Below are positions 54,070-63,306 of a stretch of 64,000 bases of DNA, one piece after another. The notes under the pieces are model-generated. The model ran no database searches and was not told where the DNA came from. It saw nothing but the letters and a program-made list of their open reading frames with translations. The stretch's first letter is position 1. Each line of letters starts with the position of its first letter. Source of the stretch: Bifidobacterium tibiigranuli (GTDB lineage: Bacteria; Actinomycetota; Actinomycetes; Actinomycetales; Bifidobacteriaceae); contig NZ_QLZA01000007.1 in the NCBI RefSeq assembly GCF_009371885.1, positions 124,001-188,000 on the forward strand, read 5' to 3'. Both the position numbers and the translations under genes were made by a program.

Positions 54070-54315
54070 ATGACAGTCTTGACTTTTGATGATGTGACGT
54101 ATTCCAAAGCTGAAGCCGAAGCACGGCGTCAAGGCGTTGATCTGGGCGCTGAGATCAATAAGCTCGGCAAGCTGGTTACCGCTTACGCGCATGATGCCGA
54201 AGTGCGCGAGGCCGAGCTTGCCGAGGGCGACAAGATAGCCGGCACTTGGCGCACGCACGAAGATATTCGCAGGTATCTTGAGGATGTCAAGCGCGAGGCT
54301 GGCATTGATGCTTGA
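54070..54315 (+). CDS. Antitoxin of a YafQ-type module (RelB/DinJ-like)
   Basis: 81 residues, acidic. The N-terminal TVLTFDDVTYSKAEAEARRQG may bind DNA, and the C-terminal charged helix would wrap the toxin. It is read as antitoxin because a YafQ-like toxin starts 8 bp before its stop. AGGGAGGTGCCGTC precedes the ATG. Similarity to a particular antitoxin family is weak. Confidence 0.75.
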   Translation: MTVLTFDDVTYSKAEAEARRQGVDLGAEINKLGKLVTAYAHDAEVREAELAEGDKIAGTWRTHEDIRRYLEDVKREAGIDA

Positions 54316-54628
54316 GGTTCATTACTCAACGGATTTCGACAAGGATGTGCGCAGGCTGATTCGCAGGCATCCCAGTCTGGTGGACGAGCTGTTCGCCATC
54401 ATCGAGGATGTCCTCGCTGTTAAGGGCCGGGTAGACGATGCGTACGGCCCGCATGTGCTGAGCAATCGCGGCGGGCATTACAACGGGTGCATGGAGTTCC
54501 ACTTGACGGACAACGTGCTTGTTCTCTTCTCCCCTCCGCTCCCTGACAAGTCGGTGACCATGCGACGCATCTGCACGCATGCGGAGCTTACATCTGGCGT
54601 GTTCGGGCGAGAATGGCCCAACGATTAG
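54308..54628 (+). CDS. YafQ-family mRNA interferase toxin
   Basis: 106 residues, RelE/YafQ superfamily. The residues expected for YafQ are in place: His49, His65, Asp68, His91 and Phe99 (GPHVL, MEFHLTDNVLVLF, ICTHAEL, GVFG). Ribosome-dependent mRNA cleavage is the family activity. It overlaps the antitoxin by 8 bp. It lies inside the amine/amide region between the amidase and the second aminotransferase. Confidence 0.88.
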   Translation: MLEVHYSTDFDKDVRRLIRRHPSLVDELFAIIEDVLAVKGRVDDAYGPHVLSNRGGHYNGCMEFHLTDNVLVLFSPPLPDKSVTMRRICTHAELTSGVFGREWPND

Positions 54629-54698
54629 GTTTTATTCTGTTTGATTGGAGGGTTGATTGTGCTCAGGAAAAGAGAAGAATCCCAAAATCGATGATTCA

Positions 54699-54740
54699 AC
54701 GATGTCTCTGTTCGTCGAACTCGGCGAACAGAGACATCGT
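54699..54740. repeat. 16-bp hairpin between convergent genes
   Basis: ACGATGTCTCTGTTCG (54699-54714) pairs perfectly with 54725-54740 around a 10-base loop. Convergent toxin and aminotransferase genes flank it, so it may terminate both, but no T-run adjoins. Confidence 0.7.
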
Positions 54741-54770
54741 GAGAACTTATTAAATCCGAAGAGACATTAT

Positions 54771-56147
54771 CTAGAGTGCTGCTGTTTCTTGGCTCGCTGT
54801 CTTTATAGCGGCTATAAGGACATCAAGAGCCTCAGTAAGCTCCTCATCTGTAATAACCAGAGGCGGCAACAACCGAACAACATTCCCGTGAATACCGCAA
54901 TTGAGCAAAATCAGCCCAGATTGTGCTGTTAGTTTGAGAATCCGTGACACGATTTCGCCATTCGGTCGTTCATCTCCGCTGTGCACAAATTCGATAGCTT
55001 GCATAGCACCCAGACCACGTACCTGTGCAACCTCGGCAACTTCTTGTTCCAGAGGTGCAAGCCTATCCTGAATGAGCTCACCAATATGCAAAGCCCGTTG
55101 CGGCAAATCTTCCGATTCCATCAACGTAACGGAGGCAAGTGCGGCGGCGCAGGATACCGGATTTCCCCCATATGTGCCACCTATACCACCCGGTTGTACA
55201 CTGTCCATTATCTCTGCACGTCCGGTGACGGCGCTGATAGGTAGGCCCCCGCCTAAAGCTTTTGCAGTGGTAACAAGATCAGCATCCAAATCGGAATATT
55301 CGGAAGCAAACCATCTACCCGTCCGGCAAAAGCCTGTTTGAATTTCGTCGGAGACATAGAGGATACCATGCTGATGAGCCCATGTATTCAGCGTCTTCAA
55401 AAAGCCCGGAGCCGGAACAACAAATCCGCCTTCGCCCTGTATAGGTTCGGCGATGATGGCTGCTACGCTCTCGTGGCCAACCAGCAGCTTGATTTTATCA
55501 ATGGTTCGTTGAGCAGCCTCAGCGCCATTTTCTCCGTACTCATCTCGCAACGGATATGAAAACGGTACTGAATACACGTCAGGAGCAAAAGGTCCGAAAC
55601 CCAACTTGTATGGCGATGCTTTCGTGGTCATGGCCATAGTCAGATTCGTTCGGCCGTGGAATGAGTTATCCATTACCACTATTGCCGGTCGACCGGTGAA
55701 TTTACGGGCAATTTTGACAGCATTTTCAACCGCTTCGGCACCCGAATTGAGTAGTACGCTCTTTTTCTCCCATTGTCCGGGGATATGCTCGGCAAGCTTG
55801 CGACAAACCCGCACATACCCTTCGTAGGGCGTGGTCGCAAAATTGGTATGGGTCAGCTTCGCGACTTCTTGTTGCACGGCTGAAACCACTTGAGGAGCAG
55901 CATTTCCAACGCCGGTTACCGCAATGCCAGCTGCCAAATCGATGAAGCGGTTCCCGTCGACGTCCGTGATCGTGGCACCTGAAGCAGAATCAGCAAACAC
56001 CGGCATGAGCGCCCCTACTCCAGCACTCACATATTGATGATGCTCCTGCATAAGTTCCCGCGATTTCGGGCCTGGTATAGGAGTCAGAATATTTCGAGCG
56101 ACCTGAGGAACACTCGCTAGTGGCTTGGTAACAGTTGATGCTGGCAT
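54771..56147 (-). CDS. gabT: 4-aminobutyrate aminotransferase
   Basis: 458 residues. PLP enzyme of the GABA aminotransferase group: FIDLAAGIAVTGVGN, LLNSGAEAVENAVKIARKFT, DNSFHGRTNLTMAMTTKASPYK, IIAEPIQGEGGFVVPAPGFL, YVSDEIQTGFCRTG and the Lys motif TTAKALGGGLPISAVTG. It converts 4-aminobutyrate (or a similar omega-amino acid) and 2-oxoglutarate to the semialdehyde and glutamate. ATG 56147 with AAAGGTG. It is the last gene of a minus-strand set with a nitrilase and an amidohydrolase. GC content is visibly lower than in the 50-53 kb genes. Confidence 0.88.
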   Translation of the reverse strand: MPASTVTKPLASVPQVARNILTPIPGPKSRELMQEHHQYVSAGVGALMPVFADSASGATITDVDGNRFIDLAAGIAVTGVGNAAPQVVSAVQQEVAKLTHTNFATTPYEGYVRVCRKLAEHIPGQWEKKSVLLNSGAEAVENAVKIARKFTGRPAIVVMDNSFHGRTNLTMAMTTKASPYKLGFGPFAPDVYSVPFSYPLRDEYGENGAEAAQRTIDKIKLLVGHESVAAIIAEPIQGEGGFVVPAPGFLKTLNTWAHQHGILYVSDEIQTGFCRTGRWFASEYSDLDADLVTTAKALGGGLPISAVTGRAEIMDSVQPGGIGGTYGGNPVSCAAALASVTLMESEDLPQRALHIGELIQDRLAPLEQEVAEVAQVRGLGAMQAIEFVHSGDERPNGEIVSRILKLTAQSGLILLNCGIHGNVVRLLPPLVITDEELTEALDVLIAAIKTASQETAAL

Positions 56148-56381
56148 CGGTATGCACCTTTCGTTTATTTTCGTTGGTAGAACTTGTTGAATGTTGGAAT
56201 CCAAGACTGGACAGTTTTATGACGTCCCTCCATATGCGAGATGACGCTTTACAGCTGCGGCGATGGAATTTCGCACTGACCGTTGTCGATTTTCGTCGAT
56301 GCGTATATTACGGGTTTCTCGCTGTGCGTTATGCCGCCGCTTCATGACAGCGACAAAAGACTAATCACGTAACCAATAAAC

Positions 56382-57158
56382 TCAGCACACATCGATTGGG
56401 TAGCGCGCCTGTTTTGCCCGCACTGTCTCCGTGTCAATTTGCACTACAACGTAGGGGTCTTGTGGGTTGGTTGTTGCCACTGGAATGGCGCGTGGGCTGA
56501 CAATAATGCCTGCGCCTTCGTAGCTGAATCCAAGGGAATCGGTATATCCTCGATTTGAAGACGCTACATAGCAGCCGGATACAGTTGCCGCCATCGTGAG
56601 CGCCGCATGGAACATCGCTGCGTCGAGAGGCGGAGTCGCACGCGGACACACAATCAAATCGACGTTCTCACGACCATACTGCCTGGCGTGTTCGGGGAAC
56701 ATGATGTCGGTACACACCATGAATCCGACCTTCAATCCGGCAAGTTCAAATGTTTCGAAGGCTTGAGGCCCTGGTTCTGTCCATGTAGTCTCCCAGTATC
56801 CTGGACCATGCGGTAGGTGCTGCTTATGGTGGTGAATTACCAGACCTGTCTGTTTGGACCAAGAGAACCCTGCATTGACACGCAGACCTTCGCTTGTTTG
56901 CATGGGCACACTGCCCACGATGTTTGTCGCGGAGAAATCTTCGAGATGGCTTATCGCCTCTTGCTTCGTTTCCAGGCTTTGCGACCATGCCGATTCATCG
57001 AACTCATGCGATGAGGCCAGCCACATCCCGAAGGGGAGTTCATTGAGTACTAGAATATCGACAGGCTGACGTTGCGTTCGCTGCTGTAGATCAGACCATG
57101 CCTTCGTTCCATACGCGAACTCTGGATTGTTCTCCAGCACGCCGATTGTTGCAATCAT
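56382..57158 (-). CDS. Carbon-nitrogen hydrolase (nitrilase superfamily)
   Basis: 258 residues. Catalytic triad Glu40 (LNELPFG), Lys112 (HHKQHLPHG) and Cys149 (MVCTDIMFPE), as in amidases and nitrilases. The substrate is unknown; amide hydrolysis is commoner than true nitrile cleavage in this superfamily. It is 94 bp after the amidohydrolase gene and 234 bp before gabT, all on the minus strand, so a single transcript is possible. Confidence 0.9.
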   Translation of the reverse strand: MIATIGVLENNPEFAYGTKAWSDLQQRTQRQPVDILVLNELPFGMWLASSHEFDESAWSQSLETKQEAISHLEDFSATNIVGSVPMQTSEGLRVNAGFSWSKQTGLVIHHHKQHLPHGPGYWETTWTEPGPQAFETFELAGLKVGFMVCTDIMFPEHARQYGRENVDLIVCPRATPPLDAAMFHAALTMAATVSGCYVASSNRGYTDSLGFSYEGAGIIVSPRAIPVATTNPQDPYVVVQIDTETVRAKQARYPIDVC

Positions 57159-57252
57159 TACAGTACCTCGCTAAAAATGAGTGACGGAATACTTCTTTGA
57201 TGATGTAATTGAATAACGCGAGTTTTGATTTGGGGGAAACACTCGTTCATCG

Positions 57253-58893
57253 TTACTCGTGGTAGGTAAAGCGCCCGCCAGCCACCGTCGATCGGATAGG
57301 TATATGGGGTATCTCAGCGGCAGGAGTGGTGAGCAATTCCTGTGCGAGACATGTGAAGTCCGCGAAATAGCCTCGGGAGATTCTGCCTTTGCTCCCTGCG
57401 TAACCGGTCGCCTTGGCAGAGCCAGTTGTATAGCACTGCAGTGCCTCAAGTGTGGTCAGACATTCTGACCGTGGTCCGAATGGCCTGCCGCTTCCTGTGG
57501 TTCTCGTTACGAATTTTTCGATGCCGAGTAAAGCCGAATCGCTGGCGCATGGCGCATCGGAACTACCCGGCAGCGTGATTCCATGGTCTAGCAGAGATTT
57601 CGCCCTATAGGTATAGTTGAGAACTTCAGGCTCCAGTGAATCGATAATTCCATCGCCTATGTTGTCATAGAAGACGGACTGTGTCGTGGGTACCACGCCT
57701 AGGCGTGCGATGACATCAAGTTGATCGGGCCTCATTACACCAGCATGTTCGATTCTCAGCGGCATAGGAGGTGTAATGCCTAGTTGCAGAGCCTCTTCGT
57801 AAGCGTCCAATGCGGCATCGACTCCTCGATCGCCAATGGCATGAGTGGCCACACTCCAACCCGAGCGTATGGCATTCACAATCCAACTATGGATGGAATC
57901 TTCGTTGTTTTCCAACGATCCGACATAGCCTGGCCGACTTTTATAGGGGACAGTCATCGCAGCGGTTTCGCCACTTAATGATCCGTCGGCAAAGAGCTTA
58001 GTGGGCCCGATCGAAAGCCACTCATCGCCGAGCCCGCTTCGTATGCCGAGGTCGAGGCCGATTCCGAAATCATCGTCGGGGCTTGATTCAAGGCCGTGCA
58101 GGTTGTACACCGTTGGCATGGCTTGAGTGCGTACGGACAGTTTGCCGCTGTCAGCCAACTGCTGATAGGCGAGGAGCTGAATGGGGGAGTCACCAATCCA
58201 TCCCTCGCCGATTCCCGCATCACAGACACTGGTTATGCCATCTGCGGCAAGCTTTTTTCCTGCGCGGTCGATTGCTTCTCGCATCGTCTGCAACGAGTAT
58301 GGCTTGAACAGGTCCTGCAGCAGACTTTGCGCATTTTCCTGCACTAGGCCTGTCGGTTTGCCCTGTTCATCTCGTACGATGTGACCGCCCTCTGGATCTT
58401 GGAAATTTGGCTCCAATGCGCCTATGCGAGTCAGTGCCTCGGTGTTGGCAATTGAAGAGTGCCCCGAAGTGTGCCGCATGAACAGCGGTCTACCTTGGCA
58501 GATTTGGTCCAAAACCGATATCTGCGGATACTGCCCATGAAAGCGATGGTGATCAAACCCGGAGCACAGCACCCAATCTGACGGTGAGGATGGCTGGGAA
58601 TCGTTGACGGCATGTTGGATTCGCTGATATACCTGATCGATGTCGAGCGAGATATCTGTAAGATCAATTTCCGAAAGGGTTCTTCCCAGCCACGACACGT
58701 GAGCATGAACATCATTGAACCCCGGAACCACATACGCGCCTTCAAGGTCCACATGCTCGGCGGCGTCTATGCCGTCCAATTCGTCATCGAGGCCGACGAC
58801 CTTGCCATCAAGAACGCCTACTTTTTCAGCCACTTGATGATTGTTGTCGAGCGTGGTGAATCTTGCGTTTTCGAATATGGTATCTATGCGCAT
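57253..58893 (-). CDS. YtcJ-like metal-dependent amidohydrolase
   Basis: 546 residues of the amidohydrolase_3 group. The N-terminal metal motif VVPGFNDVHAHVSWLG, THAIGDRGVDAALDAYEEAL, RIEHAGVM and GSDAPCASDSALLG are present. Such enzymes hydrolyse N-acyl or cyclic amide bonds; substrate unknown. ATG 58893 with AGGAGGTC upstream. Divergent from the second PucR-type regulator, so probably controlled by it. Confidence 0.9.
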   Translation of the reverse strand: MRIDTIFENARFTTLDNNHQVAEKVGVLDGKVVGLDDELDGIDAAEHVDLEGAYVVPGFNDVHAHVSWLGRTLSEIDLTDISLDIDQVYQRIQHAVNDSQPSSPSDWVLCSGFDHHRFHGQYPQISVLDQICQGRPLFMRHTSGHSSIANTEALTRIGALEPNFQDPEGGHIVRDEQGKPTGLVQENAQSLLQDLFKPYSLQTMREAIDRAGKKLAADGITSVCDAGIGEGWIGDSPIQLLAYQQLADSGKLSVRTQAMPTVYNLHGLESSPDDDFGIGLDLGIRSGLGDEWLSIGPTKLFADGSLSGETAAMTVPYKSRPGYVGSLENNEDSIHSWIVNAIRSGWSVATHAIGDRGVDAALDAYEEALQLGITPPMPLRIEHAGVMRPDQLDVIARLGVVPTTQSVFYDNIGDGIIDSLEPEVLNYTYRAKSLLDHGITLPGSSDAPCASDSALLGIEKFVTRTTGSGRPFGPRSECLTTLEALQCYTTGSAKATGYAGSKGRISRGYFADFTCLAQELLTTPAAEIPHIPIRSTVAGGRFTYHE

Positions 58894-59094
58894 TTTCAGA
58901 CCTCCTGTCAAGCTGTCAGGGCTTCACTTTCCTTGATTTTTGCAGTGTTGAGCGAAAGTCTAATTAGGAAGAGCTGTGTACCGCTGGCTTTTCCGCCAAT
59001 GAATTGTATCTTTTTGCAGTGCATTTGCACATCATCGAATACCGTTAAATTTTCAGAAACGTGGAGTTAACCTATTGACCATTGATATAAGGAA

Positions 59095-60288
59095 ATGGCA
59101 CGCTATGTTGTGTATATGTCCGATACAGATGACCGCTGGTTTGAATTAATGCTGTCTCTCTATGAGCACCGGGGTCTGCTGGTGTCTTCGTTCCTTGAGG
59201 AGGTTGGTGAAGTATTCGCATATCAGAAGACAGAGGTCACGTTCAGTGATTTGCAGGAGACGGCATACAACGCCTTTGTCGCGATGCTGCATTACATCAT
59301 CAATGACCCTAAAGATGTGGATCCTCGAATGCCGCTTGCCAGGCAGTTAGGCCAAAAACGTGCGCAGCAGCACATACCGATAGAGACATTGGAGGCATCG
59401 ATATCACTTGATTTCAAGATCATGTGGAATGTGCTTACGCATCTCGCCCTTCCTGAAGACGCCCCCGTATTGGCCGAGAATGTTGAATCCCTGTGGGAGA
59501 CCGTTAACGGCTTTCGCCAGGCCACGCAGGCAGAATATCATGCTGAATGTCTGCGGGAAGAGAGCTACCAGATAGAAGAGCGCGCCCTGGACTTGGAGAA
59601 ATTCATACATTCTCACGACAGCACTTCCCAAGCCGCCACTATTGTTTCCCGGAGCCTTTCCATACCGTATGGCCAGCAGTATTGTGTGTGCTACGGCAAT
59701 ACCGTTCCTGCCTTCCGCGCCTCACTCCGCCTCATCAGATCATATTCCAAGCGTGTGGTGCTCTATCAGGGGAACGCCGAGGCGTTTGCGCTTTTTTGGC
59801 CTACGGATGTCCCAATGGGTTCTGGACATCCCCTGCAGGCTCTACGCAGTACGCCCTGCGGCTATCTTGCGGCCGTGGAAAATCTCGCTGCCGTACCTCG
59901 TGCGCTCCGTATCGTGCGAAAATATATGCTGACTATCGACCAACGCCACCTTTCCGGTCCAATCGACATTGAACAGCATTGGGTGGGCTACGCGCAAGCG
60001 GAGCTGTTTTCTTTCCTCCCGGAATTGGCGGAACGCTATGATCGCCAAATCAGTGCACTAGATGCCGAACATGCGAACGACACAGTTATGACGGTAGCAA
60101 AATATGTGCAGACCGGCAGCATTCAACTGACCACCATGGCCTGTTCATGCCACCGCAACACGGTCATGAAGCGCATCAAATCGTTTGAAACGGTCACGGG
60201 GCTCAATCTAAAAAATCCAACGGATTTGGCGTTCACAGTATTGCTTATGGAGCATCTCAGCACGAATTCTTCGTCGGCGCCGATATGA
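59095..60288 (+). CDS. PucR/CdaR-type transcriptional regulator (second of three)
   Basis: 397 residues. The N-terminal half is helical and not PucR-N-like. The middle (YGQQYCVCYGN to EAFALFWPTD) resembles a degenerate GGDEF-like sensor, and the C-terminus has the PucR-type HTH (GSIQLTTMACSCHRNTVMKR, then SFETVTGLNL). It lies divergent from the amidohydrolase-nitrilase-gabT set, its probable target. The start is uncertain: the AAGGAA ahead of ATG 59095 is too close, and an ATG at 59116 lacks a site. Confidence 0.82.
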   Translation: MARYVVYMSDTDDRWFELMLSLYEHRGLLVSSFLEEVGEVFAYQKTEVTFSDLQETAYNAFVAMLHYIINDPKDVDPRMPLARQLGQKRAQQHIPIETLEASISLDFKIMWNVLTHLALPEDAPVLAENVESLWETVNGFRQATQAEYHAECLREESYQIEERALDLEKFIHSHDSTSQAATIVSRSLSIPYGQQYCVCYGNTVPAFRASLRLIRSYSKRVVLYQGNAEAFALFWPTDVPMGSGHPLQALRSTPCGYLAAVENLAAVPRALRIVRKYMLTIDQRHLSGPIDIEQHWVGYAQAELFSFLPELAERYDRQISALDAEHANDTVMTVAKYVQTGSIQLTTMACSCHRNTVMKRIKSFETVTGLNLKNPTDLAFTVLLMEHLSTNSSSAPI

Positions 60289-60413
60289 TGTCTGCCTGCG
60301 CTGTGTCGGCTGGAAATCTGTTCGTAATGTTTTCCTCGTAGCTTCGCAAATGTTTATGTCTGATTGCTGTGTTCCTATAGGTTATGGAGCCAGCGCCTAG
60401 CCGAGGAGTGGCA

Positions 60414-61533
60414 ATGGGCTTCGACTGCTGCATGTCAACTGAGACCACATCGGGCGAAGCCACGGCAACTGAAGCTGAGCATCGTTTTCGTGCCATTATT
60501 GCTGACAGCTCGTTGAATGCGGCTGAGACGTGCTTCGATGAAGGGCGTCTCGCAGGAATTCTTCTTGAGGAGTGTGGGTTGGCGGGCACGTTGCATCGGC
60601 TGCCGACGGAGAAGGATGACACTTTTCGTTTTGCCACGGCTGAGGGCGATTTCACGGTGAAAGTGTCGTCATCGTTCGAACGGCCCGATCTCATCGATCT
60701 GCAGACGCAGGTGATGGCGCATGTCGCCCTCGATGGCAGGGTTCCTGTGCCGCAGCTTCGCGCCGCCCTCGATGGCCGCTTCACTCTGGATGTCGGAGCA
60801 GGGCTTGGCGTGTACCCCCGCATTCTGCGCGTGATGAGTTATCTGCCCGGCGCCCCGCAGGGCGACGCTCACCCGAGCGATGTGCAGCTCGCCCAGATTG
60901 GGCGCATGGTCGCCAGGCTTTCCTGCACTCTGGCTGATATGAGGCATCCTGCCGAGGATCGCCTATTGTTCTGGGATCTGCGGCAGCTGGGCGGTTTGCG
61001 GCCGCTGCTGGACGTATGCGGCGAGTCCACGCGTGAGCTTGCCCGCCAGGCGTTCGACGAATTCGATGCGGTGGTGGCTCCGATCGCGCGAAGCCTGCCG
61101 AAGCAGCTGCTGCATAACGATGCGAACAATTTCAACCTGCTCGTTGATGAGGACGATCCTCAGTATGTGACCGGCGTGATCGACTTCGGCGATTGCGTGC
61201 GTACATGGGTGGCGGCAGATGTATCCGTGGCGTTTGGCAGCCAGCTTTCCCGCTTGGATGACCCATGGAATCGCGGCCTTGCTTTGCTGGGTGGGTATCT
61301 TGGCGAGCGCACCCTGAGCAATGACGAGCTGCGCGCAGTTGCGGTGCTGGGTCCTGCCCGGCCTTGCGCTGCGCATCCTCGCCCAGGCGTGGAGCACTCG
61401 CGAGAATCCTGAGCGTGCGGCGTATCTGGCGACGCATACCGCTGGTCTGATGGAGTCGCTTGAGGCTGTGTATGCGGTTCCGCTGACACAACGGATTGAC
61501 GATGTGCTCGATCTTGGGAACGCAGCCCGATGA
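60414..61533 (+). pseudogene. Frameshifted aminoglycoside/hydroxylysine-kinase-like phosphotransferase
   Basis: The first frame (60414-61412) covers the APH-type kinase fold: FTVKVSSSFERPDL, LRVMSYLPGAP, the catalytic loop QLLHNDANNFNLLVD and DFGDCVRTWVAADVSVAFG. Near 61345-61360 similarity passes to the +1 frame (PGLALRILAQAWSTRENPERAAYLATHT, given in two parts: PGLALRILAQAWS and NPERAAYLATHT), which ends at 61533. A single extra base in the GGG at about 61350 would explain it. The frame break removes only the last ~60 residues. It could be a real mutation or a sequencing error. Such kinases commonly neighbour AGXT2L-like phospho-lyases, as here. GAGGAG precedes ATG 60414. Confidence 0.75.
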
Positions 61534-61656
61534 CACGATTGACATGGTCGGCGGTCAGCAGCGGCCGATTCTGGCGTGCGCCGAAGTCCTGAACCTATCA
61601 CACAGCACAAAACCAATAGCTTGCAACCCAGCCCATCACAGAAAAGAGAATGCCTT

Positions 61657-63033
61657 ATGTCCGCATCGTCCACCCCTGATATGCGCCCCGGCGCCATGGC
61701 CAACGGGTTCGAGCCCTCCATGCTGCAATCGCTGCCAGCCGCCGAACGGGAGCTCGTTGAGCGGCGGCAGCGGGCCCTAGGGCCGGCGTACCGACTGTTT
61801 TATGAGCTCCCGGTCGTGGTTGACCACGCGAAAGGCGTGCATATCTACGACCCCGAGGGCAACGAGTACCTTGATGTGTACAACAATGTCCCGTGCGTGG
61901 GGCATGCGCATCCGCATGTGAACGAGGCGATCGCCCGTCAGCTTGAGCGGGTCAACACCAACACCCGCTACCTACAGGATGGGGTGGTTGACTACGCGGA
62001 GCGTTTGCTCTCGACTTTTCCCGACGAGCTCGGCAACGTCATGTTCACCTGCACCGGTTCCGAGGCCAATGATCTGGCGCTGCGTGTGGCTCGGTGGGTG
62101 ACTGGTGGTACCGGGGTGATTGTCACGGCCAACGCCTATCACGGCGTGACCACTGCGATTGCGGCGATTTCGCCGTCGTTGGGGGCCAATGTGCCGTTGG
62201 GCTCGTATGTACGGACCATTCCCGCACCCGATGCGCTGCGCATTCAGGCGCAGGGCTTTGATTTCGACGCGTACATGGCGGACGCCGTGCGTGCAGCCAT
62301 AGCCGATTTGCAGCGCCACGGGGTGAAGGTCGCCGCATTCATCGCCGACGGGGCGTTCGCATCCGATGGCATACATCCTAATCCGGTCGGCTGGCTGCAC
62401 GAGGCCGCTCGCTTGGTGCGCGAGGCAGGTGGGCTTTACATCGCCGACGAGGTGCAGCCGGGCTTTGGCCGGCTGGGTGACGGCTGGTGGGGGTTCGCCA
62501 GGCACGGTGTGGTGCCCGATATCGTGACGATGGGCAAGCCGATGGGCAATGGCATTCCTATCGCCGCAGCGGTTTTCCGACCGGATCTGCTCGTTGATTT
62601 CGGCTACCGGGTGCGTTACTTCAACACTTTCGGCGGCAACTCTGTGTCGATTGCGGCAGCAGGGGCAGTGCTTGACGTGATCGAGAGCGAGCAGCTGATC
62701 GCGAACGCGGCAAGCGTCGGCCGCCAGCTCCTCGAGGGCATCCGGTCGCTCACCGCGTCGGATGAGCAGGTCGCAGAAGTGCGCGGAAGCGGGCTGTTCA
62801 TCGGGGTCGAACTGGTCACCGACCGCGAGAGCCTGAACGAGAACCCGCAGCTCTCGGCAGCGATCGTGAATCGGCTGCGCGAGCGGCGCGTGCTCATCTC
62901 CTCGTCCGGTCCCAAGGCCAACGTGCTCAAGGTCCGGCCGCCGATGGCGTTCCGCAGCGCCGACGCAGACCGGCTGCTGAGCGAACTGGACATTGTGCTG
63001 GGGCAGCTGCGCAGCACGGGCGAGCTACACTAA
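61657..63033 (+). CDS. AGXT2L-like class-III PLP enzyme (probable phospho-lyase)
   Basis: 458 residues. YDPEGNEYLDVYNNVPCVGHAHPHV, FTCTGSEANDLALRVAR, YIADEVQPGFGRLG, the Lys motif TMGKPMGNGIPIAAAV and NTFGGNSVSIAAAGAVL are the features of the AGXT2L1/AGXT2L2 subgroup, which eliminates phosphate and ammonia from O-phosphoethanolamine or 5-phosphohydroxylysine. It follows a kinase of the matching family by 123 bp, so kinase plus phospho-lyase is a plausible two-step pathway; plain transamination is the alternative. The ATG at 61657 fits the family best; the ribosome binding site is weak (AAGAGA). Confidence 0.85.
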   Translation: MSASSTPDMRPGAMANGFEPSMLQSLPAAERELVERRQRALGPAYRLFYELPVVVDHAKGVHIYDPEGNEYLDVYNNVPCVGHAHPHVNEAIARQLERVNTNTRYLQDGVVDYAERLLSTFPDELGNVMFTCTGSEANDLALRVARWVTGGTGVIVTANAYHGVTTAIAAISPSLGANVPLGSYVRTIPAPDALRIQAQGFDFDAYMADAVRAAIADLQRHGVKVAAFIADGAFASDGIHPNPVGWLHEAARLVREAGGLYIADEVQPGFGRLGDGWWGFARHGVVPDIVTMGKPMGNGIPIAAAVFRPDLLVDFGYRVRYFNTFGGNSVSIAAAGAVLDVIESEQLIANAASVGRQLLEGIRSLTASDEQVAEVRGSGLFIGVELVTDRESLNENPQLSAAIVNRLRERRVLISSSGPKANVLKVRPPMAFRSADADRLLSELDIVLGQLRSTGELH

Positions 63034-63306
63034 GAGCGGCTTACTCATAGGATTCAATTCGATCGTCTGCCCCCTATCCCATTTATTTGCTATCTGAACT
63101 CCCGGGTTGCTGATGTTTCTCAATGATACTGAGTTAGTCCCGCACGGTTGGGCTGAGCGCCGAATCAGCACACCGTGGCTTAAGACAACTTGGTATCGCT
63201 ATAGAAACTTTACGTGGGGTTTTTGAGCGATTATTGATGCAGGTATATGAGAAAACTGGTGTTCTGTGGTAACTAAGCCGACATATACTTCCACGAAGAT
63301 GATTTT

